Assembly: GCA_016282915.1 (NCBI GenBank)
Contig: JAEELW010000121.1
Location: forward strand, 1 to 36,559
Length of the DNA stretch: 36,559 nucleotides
Origin: Lachnospiraceae bacterium
Lineage (GTDB): Bacteria > Bacillota > Clostridia > Lachnospirales > Lachnospiraceae
Direction: 5' to 3'
Shown: positions 32,393-36,559 of the stretch, piece after piece
How positions within the stretch are numbered: the stretch's first letter is position 1
Layout of the letters: every line of letters begins with the position of its first letter
Made by a program: the position numbers and the translations under genes
The notes under the pieces: generated by a model
Told to the model about the DNA's origin: nothing
The model's input: only the letters and a program-made list of their open reading frames with translations
Databases searched by the model: none

Positions 32393-33400
32393 ATGGAAAA
32401 AAAGGATTTCGGAAAGAATCCCATCATCACGTCGATCTATACGGCGGATCCCGCGCCCATGGTATGCGGCGATACCCTGTACCTTTATACGACCCACGAT
32501 GAGGATGAACTGATCAACGATTTCTACACCATGAGAGACTGGCGCTGCTTCTCCACGAAGGATATGGTCAACTGGACGGATCATGGCCGGATCTTTTCGC
32601 TGGATGATATCGAATGGGCGGATGACCGTGCCTGGGCGCCCCAGTGCATCGAAAGGAACGGGAAGTTTTATCTTTATTGTCCCGTTCATAAAAAGGACGG
32701 CGGCATGGCGATCGCTGTCGGTATCGCAGACCGGCCGGAAGGTCCCTATAAGGATCTCGGGCACCCGCTGGTGGATGAAGGGGACTGGAACGATATCGAT
32801 CCGACGGTCTTTATCGACGATGACGGACAGGCCTATCTCTATTTCGGAAATCCTGAACTGCGTTATGTGCTCCTGAATGAGGATATGATCACCTATGATG
32901 AAAAAACCGGCGTCGTAAAGGTTCCTATGACGGAGGAGGCTTTTGCAAAGGGCAGCCATGATACCGGCACCACTTATGGGGAAGGACCCTGGTTCTACAA
33001 GAGGAACGGGCTCTATTACATGGTCTATGCGGCATTCGCACTGGGACAGCAGAATGAACATCTTGCTTATTCCACTTCGAAGTCCGCTACCGGTCCGTGG
33101 ACCTACGGCGGCGTGCTTATGACCGAAGAGGGCGGCGTCTTTACGAATCATCCGGGCATCGCGGATTTTAAGGGGCATTCCTACCTGTTCTATCACACGG
33201 GAGAACTGCCCGGCGGAAGCCTTTTCCACCGCAGCGTCTGTGTTGCCGAATTCCATTACAACGAAGATGTTTCCATCGATACCATAGCGAAGTGTGGGGG
33301 AGTGGAGGCAGTCTTTCGGAGAGAGCAGAGTATTTACCCTGATGCTAAAAAAGACCCGGACGGGTCTTTTTTTGTTACTATCACAGTTCTCAGGCTGTGA
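32393..33400 (+). CDS. glycoside hydrolase family 43 enzyme
   Basis: 335 residues forming a five-bladed beta-propeller typical of GH43 (beta-xylosidases, alpha-L-arabinofuranosidases). The catalytic triad is visible: general base Asp19 (YTADPAP), pKa-modulating Asp136 (NDIDPTVFIDDDG) and acid Glu197 (YGEGPWFYKRNGLYYMVY). No signal peptide, so it acts on imported oligosaccharides. TAAGGAG lies before the ATG. No C-terminal carbohydrate-binding domain. Odd feature: the last 18 codons run through an intrinsic terminator (33347-33373), while another frame has a TGA at 33340-33342 just before it, so the natural C-terminus may have been shifted. Family firm, exact specificity unknown. Confidence 0.92.
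   Translation: MEKKDFGKNPIITSIYTADPAPMVCGDTLYLYTTHDEDELINDFYTMRDWRCFSTKDMVNWTDHGRIFSLDDIEWADDRAWAPQCIERNGKFYLYCPVHKKDGGMAIAVGIADRPEGPYKDLGHPLVDEGDWNDIDPTVFIDDDGQAYLYFGNPELRYVLLNEDMITYDEKTGVVKVPMTEEAFAKGSHDTGTTYGEGPWFYKRNGLYYMVYAAFALGQQNEHLAYSTSKSATGPWTYGGVLMTEEGGVFTNHPGIADFKGHSYLFYHTGELPGGSLFHRSVCVAEFHYNEDVSIDTIAKCGGVEAVFRREQSIYPDAKKDPDGSFFVTITVLRL
33347..33373. terminator. bidirectional intrinsic terminator inside the GH43 3' end
   Basis: An 11-bp perfect stem, AAAAAAGACCC (33347-33357) with GGGTCTTTTTT (33362-33372), GGAC loop, T7 on the plus strand and A6 (T6 on the minus). It serves GH43 and the convergent DUF6062 gene, but the GH43 frame reads on to 33400. Confidence 0.9.
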
Positions 33401-33419
33401 GCAGTAATTCCTGTTTTTC

Positions 33420-34178
33420 TTATTTCTTCATTTTCAGAGGAGGATCGGCCGGATAACCGCCCTTGATCTTCTGCATGCCGCGCTGCACGGCGTCTTTGGA
33501 GTTTTTCCAGTCGGCTTCGGCGTTTCGGTAATCAAATTTCTCGATGAGCCAGTTGACATCCTCCTGCATGCGGTCCAGGTTTTTCTGCATGAGCGGGAGT
33601 ATGGCGGCGTAAAAGTCGTCGAGCTGCTGCCCGGAGAGCTGTGCGTCCGCGGCGGAGCAGAGCTCTCCGAAATGGCTGATGCAGAAACCCTTACTCTCGA
33701 TAATGCGCTTCCGGAAGCTTTCATCATCTTTCCACATCACAAAAAAGGTATCCAGGTAACGTTCAAAGATCTCGGCGGAGTGGCGGCAGACATAGCAGGA
33801 TTCCTCTTTGGAATTGACCCAGGCCACCAGACTGTTTTCCGCGCTTTTTTTCTTTAAACGGTCCGCAAAACTGATCTTTCCGGGCTTGAAACGCTTGATC
33901 TCACCGGCCAGTTCATTGCGGAGCTTCATATAATGGGTCTTTAAGATCCATCCATTCCCCAGGGTGTTGCCGTAATCGAACATCTTTTTGAAATGCTCCC
34001 GGCAGAAGCCCTGTGCATCGGTCATCTCACGTACATCACTTTCCATATAGGAAGCGCAGGAACCCAGGACGAAATCCAGGGAGTCCTGTTCCAGCGAGCG
34101 TTCCACAAAACAGAAGGGACATTCGTCCTGCGCATTGACCGCATCATTTAATGGTATGGTATATAGCTGCTCTTTCAT
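33420..34178 (-). CDS. DUF6062 family cysteine-rich protein
   Basis: 252 residues. The pattern matches DUF6062 proteins of Clostridia as I recall them: CPFCFVERSLEQDSLDFVLGS near the N-terminus, YMESDVREMTDAQGFCREHFKKMF, then a second half with SCYVCRHSAEIFERYLDTFFVMW and GFCISHFGELCSAA. Two CxxC plus Cys-x-x-His sets suggest metal binding in each half, as if the protein arose by duplication. No signal or membrane helix. A GGGAGGA ribosome binding site lies before ATG 34178 and a strong promoter at 34221-34248. It stands alone, convergent with GH43. Function unknown. Confidence 0.8.
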   Translation of the reverse strand: MKEQLYTIPLNDAVNAQDECPFCFVERSLEQDSLDFVLGSCASYMESDVREMTDAQGFCREHFKKMFDYGNTLGNGWILKTHYMKLRNELAGEIKRFKPGKISFADRLKKKSAENSLVAWVNSKEESCYVCRHSAEIFERYLDTFFVMWKDDESFRKRIIESKGFCISHFGELCSAADAQLSGQQLDDFYAAILPLMQKNLDRMQEDVNWLIEKFDYRNAEADWKNSKDAVQRGMQKIKGGYPADPPLKMKK

Positions 34179-34220
34179 GAAACATTCCTCCCGTAGATTG
34201 AAGTCCGTAGTTTTCTTTTC

Positions 34221-34248
34221 ATCATAGCGGAAAAAAAATAAATGTCAA
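34221..34248 (-). promoter_or_regulatory. DUF6062 promoter
   Basis: On the minus strand a perfect TTGACA (34248-34243) and TATGAT (34226-34221) are spaced by 16 bases of T-rich spacer. Confidence 0.75.
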
Positions 34249-34274
34249 TAATACGAAAAAGCGAATAATATTAC

Positions 34275-34303
34275 TTGCATATGTGTTATATCTGTACTAT
34301 ACT
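34275..34303 (+). promoter_or_regulatory. promoter ahead of the broken transposase-family gene
   Basis: TTGCAT (34275-34280) and TATACT (34298-34303), 17-base spacing, in an AT-rich stretch. It would still transcribe the remnant at 34414. Confidence 0.65.
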
Positions 34304-34413
34304 ACGAGCATGAATAGCTGCATTCCGCAGCACCTGACAGGCTTCCTGCCGGGATTTTTCAAAGATTAATTGAAACTACAGGTAAATTGCATTACAATGA
34401 AAGGAGTATTTTT

Positions 34414-34739
34414 ATGGTGAATCGGGAACACAAGGACCGGCTTTTTAAGATGATCTTCGGCCGGGAAGAGCATCGGGAATGGACGCTCAGTCTTTACAAC
34501 GCAGTGAACGGAACGGCTTACGAGGATCCATCGCTCATTGAATTCAATACCATGGAAGACGTACTGTTCATGGGGATGAAGAATGATGTATCCTTTTTAA
34601 TGGATTCGCGGCTGAGCCTGTGGGGGCATCAGAGCACACCGGTTCCGAATGCACCGCTTCGGTGCATCATGTATCTGGGAAGGCTCTGGACGAGATGCCG
34701 GAGGATTTCGGGATCCGGGATTTTCCTATAAAAGCATAA
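34414..34739 (+). pseudogene. broken PD-(D/E)XK nuclease-family transposase (Rpn/YhgA-like)
   Basis: The gene starts with AAAGGAG before ATG 34414 and reads MVNREHKDRLFKMIFGREEHREWTLSLYNAVNGTAYEDP, then FNTMEDVLFMGMKNDVSFL, the typical N-terminus of the PDDEXK transposase family abundant in gut Firmicutes. Around 34650-34680 the frame is lost: frame one ends at 34731, while a second frame gives GKALDEMPEDFGIRDFPIKA up to TAA 34737-34739, resembling the family's C-terminal part. About two thirds of a usual ~300-residue protein is missing. This looks like an internal deletion joining N- and C-terminal ends out of frame. A terminator follows. Confidence 0.75.
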
Positions 34740-34762
34740 CAACCAAATAAACACGGAAAAAG

Positions 34763-34801
34763 ACCGAATACCCCCAAAGGGTTTTCGGTTTTGTTTTTTT
34801 T
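34763..34801 (+). terminator. intrinsic terminator after the transposase remnant
   Basis: ACCGAA (34763-34768) pairs with TTCGGT (34784-34789), with inner CCC/GGG pairs, followed by a T-tract interrupted by one G and ending in eight T. Confidence 0.85.
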
Positions 34802-34835
34802 ATGCGAAATTATAAAATGAGTTATTATAAACCGA

Positions 34836-35129
34836 ATGCTTATTACAGTAAGCATCCCGAAGGAAGCGGCAGACAATGCGGACGGCACGGAAGTGATCGC
34901 CGCCGCCAATGTCTTAAGCACCTGGAAGGACAGCGCAAAGCATGTACATGTTATAGCACCCGTAAGCGTGTCGCTTGATCAAAAGAATGTGGAAGAGGAG
35001 CTTTCGGAGGACTATACACAGGTACTGATCCGGAAGCTGAACGGAAAGAGCGGCTCAGTGAAAGTGACCCTCACCTATCCGGGCGGCGTGACAAAGAAGG
35101 TGACGGTCAAGGTCAAAAAAGGGAAGTAA
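34836..35129 (+). pseudogene. C-terminal fragment, probably of a surface protein
   Basis: A 97-codon frame with no ribosome binding site and an in-frame stop 16 bases before its first ATG. The product (SIPKEAADNADGTEVIAAAN ... SVKVTLTYPGGVTKKVTVKVKKGK) ends in beta-strand, Lys/Val-rich sequence like the last repeat of a bacterial Ig-like extracellular protein. It lies beside other debris between two terminator-like hairpins. I read it as the stranded end of a larger gene whose front was deleted. A small functional protein cannot be excluded, but no start signals support it. Confidence 0.5.
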
Positions 35130-35147
35130 GTGAAATAAGGGAAGCAT

Positions 35148-35171
35148 GGGGGCGGGGCAAAACCCGCCCCC
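35148..35171 (+). terminator. GC-rich terminator-like hairpin
   Basis: GGGGGCGGG (35148-35156) pairs perfectly with CCCGCCCCC (35163-35171) around GCAAAA. The stem is very strong but lacks a T-tract. Placed after the stranded fragment. Confidence 0.5.
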
Positions 35172-35218
35172 GTATCATAAATATTTTCAAAAGATATATG
35201 GTAATTGCGATACGGAAG

Positions 35219-35227
35219 TGCTATAAT
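35219..35227 (+). promoter_or_regulatory. extended -10 promoter for DUF6106-guaB
   Basis: TG-C-TATAAT at 35219-35227 is a perfect extended -10 element. The -35 region (TGGTAA, 17 bases upstream) is poor, as is usual for this promoter type. The leader to 35283 is about 50 bases. Confidence 0.7.
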
Positions 35228-35282
35228 AAGCCTGTTCGTTTTTTCTGCGACAAAAATATGAATAAGGAAACGGTATCCGCAG

Positions 35283-35777
35283 ATGGAAGGCTATAAGGAG
35301 TATATGGTAAAAAAGCGCACGACGGGAAAGGACAGGGGCGTGCGTGTCCTGTTCTGGGTGCTGATCGCATTGAGCGCCGCAGGTGCTATCGTTCTGCTTT
35401 TGCCGCCGTTTTTTCTTGTGACCGTGTGTTTATATATGGTCTATCGTTATCTCGTTTATCCCCTTACGGATCTGGAATATGAATATCTCTACGTTGACAG
35501 GCAGCTGACGGTCTCCAAGGTCATGGCAAAAGAGCGGCGTAAGGATCTGGAGGTGCTGGATCTGGACAAGGTGGAGATACTGGCGCCGTCCAATTCCTAC
35601 CGTCTGGCGGAATACAAGAACAGGGAACTGAAGATCTCCCCGTACTGGAGTCTCGAGGAGGATCATGTTCCTTATGTGATGATCTATGAAGGCGGACGGA
35701 AAATTCTGCTTGACTTGACGGAAGATTTTGTTAAGATAATACAAAATAATGCGCCCAGAAAGGTATTTCTGGACTAG
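35283..35777 (+). CDS. DUF6106 family membrane protein
   Basis: 164 residues. Two close membrane helices at about 22-62 (VLFWVLIALSAAGAIVLLLPPFFLVTVCLYMVY) precede a soluble domain: YEYLYVDRQLTVSKVMAKERRKDLEVLDLDKVEILAPSNS, then PYVMIYEGGRKILLD. This is the pattern I associate with DUF6106, often next to guaB in Lachnospiraceae; function unknown. The start is not settled: ATG 35283 has a distant AAGGA, while ATG 35304 has AAGGAG only three bases away. The gene ends 32 bases before guaB and probably shares its promoter. Confidence 0.8.
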   Translation: MEGYKEYMVKKRTTGKDRGVRVLFWVLIALSAAGAIVLLLPPFFLVTVCLYMVYRYLVYPLTDLEYEYLYVDRQLTVSKVMAKERRKDLEVLDLDKVEILAPSNSYRLAEYKNRELKISPYWSLEEDHVPYVMIYEGGRKILLDLTEDFVKIIQNNAPRKVFLD

Positions 35778-35809
35778 ATGTATGCTTTTGACGACAGAAA
35801 GGAGTTGAG

Positions 35810-36559
35810 ATGGGAAGTATTATTGGAGAAGGAATAACCTTTGATGATGTGCTCCTGGTACCGGGATACTCCGAAGTGATCCCGAACCAGGTAGACCTTT
35901 CAACAGATCTGACAGCGACGATACGTCTGAATATCCCCATCATGAGCGCGGGAATGGATACGGTGACGGAGCACCGTATGGCCATCGCAATGGCCAGACA
36001 GGGCGGTATCGGCATCATTCACAAGAATATGAGTATTGAGGCTCAGGCCGAAGAGGTAGACAAGGTGAAACGTTCGGAGAACGGCGTCATCACCGATCCT
36101 TTTTCACTTTCCCCGGATCATACACTGGCGGATGCCGATGCGCTGATGGCGAAATACCGCATCAGCGGCGTTCCCATCACCGAAGGCCGCAAGCTGGTGG
36201 GTATCATCACCAACCGCGACCTGAAATTCGAAACGGACTTTAATAAGAAGATAAGGGAATCCATGACCAGCGAGAATCTCGTGACCGCAAAGGAAGGGAT
36301 CACGCTGGAAGAGGCAAAGCGTATCCTGGCATCCTCACGTAAGGAAAAGCTGCCCATCGTGGATGATGATTATTCCTTAAAAGGACTGATCACGATCAAG
36401 GATATTGAAAAGGCCATCAAGTATCCGCTGGCTGCCAAGGATGCCCAGGGACGCCTGCTCTGCGGGGCGGCAGTTGGGATCACCGCAAATGTGCTGGACC
36501 GCGTAGGGGCACTGGTAAAGGCCGGTGTGGATGTGGTGGTTCTGGATTCCGCCCACGGA
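35810..36559 (+). CDS. guaB: IMP dehydrogenase, 3' end outside the window
   Basis: The first 250 residues of GuaB, which oxidises IMP to XMP in guanine nucleotide synthesis. AAAGGAG lies five bases before the ATG. Visible: [62 protein letters not shown], then two CBS domains (about 90-205; [21 protein letters not shown] and [19 protein letters not shown]), then return to the barrel ([31 protein letters not shown]). The catalytic cysteine loop and flap lie beyond the edge. Transcribed with the DUF6106 gene. Very firm. Confidence 0.97.
   Translation, partial: MGSIIGEGITFDDVLLVPGYSEVIPNQVDLSTDLTATIRLNIPIMSAGMDTVTEHRMAIAMARQGGIGIIHKNMSIEAQAEEVDKVKRSENGVITDPFSLSPDHTLADADALMAKYRISGVPITEGRKLVGIITNRDLKFETDFNKKIRESMTSENLVTAKEGITLEEAKRILASSRKEKLPIVDDDYSLKGLITIKDIEKAIKYPLAAKDAQGRLLCGAAVGITANVLDRVGALVKAGVDVVVLDSAHG

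Noticed and set aside
34260-34740. Intact insertion sequence around the transposase-family remnant
   Set aside because: No terminal inverted repeats or target duplications seen, and this PD-(D/E)XK family is often not part of a classical IS.
1-36559. Apparent excess of GATC sites
   Set aside because: Explained by frequent ATC isoleucine codons after G-ending codons; no clustering that would suggest an origin or a methylation-based region.

Overview
The window looks like chromosome from a Gram-positive anaerobe of the Clostridia, most likely Lachnospiraceae. Evidence: moderately high GC with an ATC/CTG/GAA-rich codon style, strong AGGAGG-type ribosome binding sites, many lipoproteins, the DUF6106-guaB pair, a DUF6062 protein, and a methionine synthase whose reactivation domain is a separate gene. 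No rRNA, tRNA, CRISPR array, intact insertion sequence or prophage was seen. This placement rests on gene content, not on a search.

Layout. 1-1246: 3' part of a sugar-type ABC solute-binding protein. 1403-7412: a competence and envelope-signalling block (lipoprotein ComEA; response regulator, histidine kinase and GerMN lipoprotein joined by ATGA overlaps; ComEC). 7449-10098: small ORFs, then two adjacent zinc-ribbon/one-TM/TPR proteins, the first with a large extracellular half ending in a YfaP/DUF2135-like domain. 10134-12274: lipoprotein ApbE (minus strand) and an orphan lipoprotein separated by a 344-bp regulatory gap. 12411-20140: a long co-directional run with DNA polymerase III delta, a sodium:solute symporter, a small ORF, a cytosolic 5'-nucleotidase, metF, the MetH reactivation protein, a polytopic membrane protein and a compact SNF2 ATPase. 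20085-22907 (minus): an SGNH-like membrane-anchored protein and an MBOAT O-acyltransferase, an envelope-acylation pair with a tandem repeat between them. 23258-30580: metH, a lipid kinase, glyA, a second lipid kinase and a beta-CASP metallo-hydrolase. 30653-33400: a two-part esterase and a GH43 glycosidase. 33420-34178 (minus): DUF6062. 34414-35129: gene debris (a broken PD-(D/E)XK transposase-family gene and a C-terminal fragment of a probable surface protein). 35283-end: DUF6106 and the 5' part of guaB.

How the genes work together. The clearest theme is one-carbon and methionine metabolism: GlyA makes 5,10-methylene-THF, MetF reduces it, MetH transfers the methyl group to homocysteine, and the separate 17283-17915 protein supplies the reactivation domain MetH lacks. 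The second theme is the envelope: a regulator-kinase-GerMN lipoprotein module resembling actinobacterial MtrAB-LpqB, zinc-ribbon membrane sensors or scaffolds, an MBOAT/SGNH pair and two diacylglycerol-kinase-like enzymes around glyA. The least explained items are the zinc-ribbon pair, a structured leader before metF with mutually exclusive pairings, the repeat array that contains the start codon of the SGNH gene, and a terminator lying inside the end of the GH43 reading frame.
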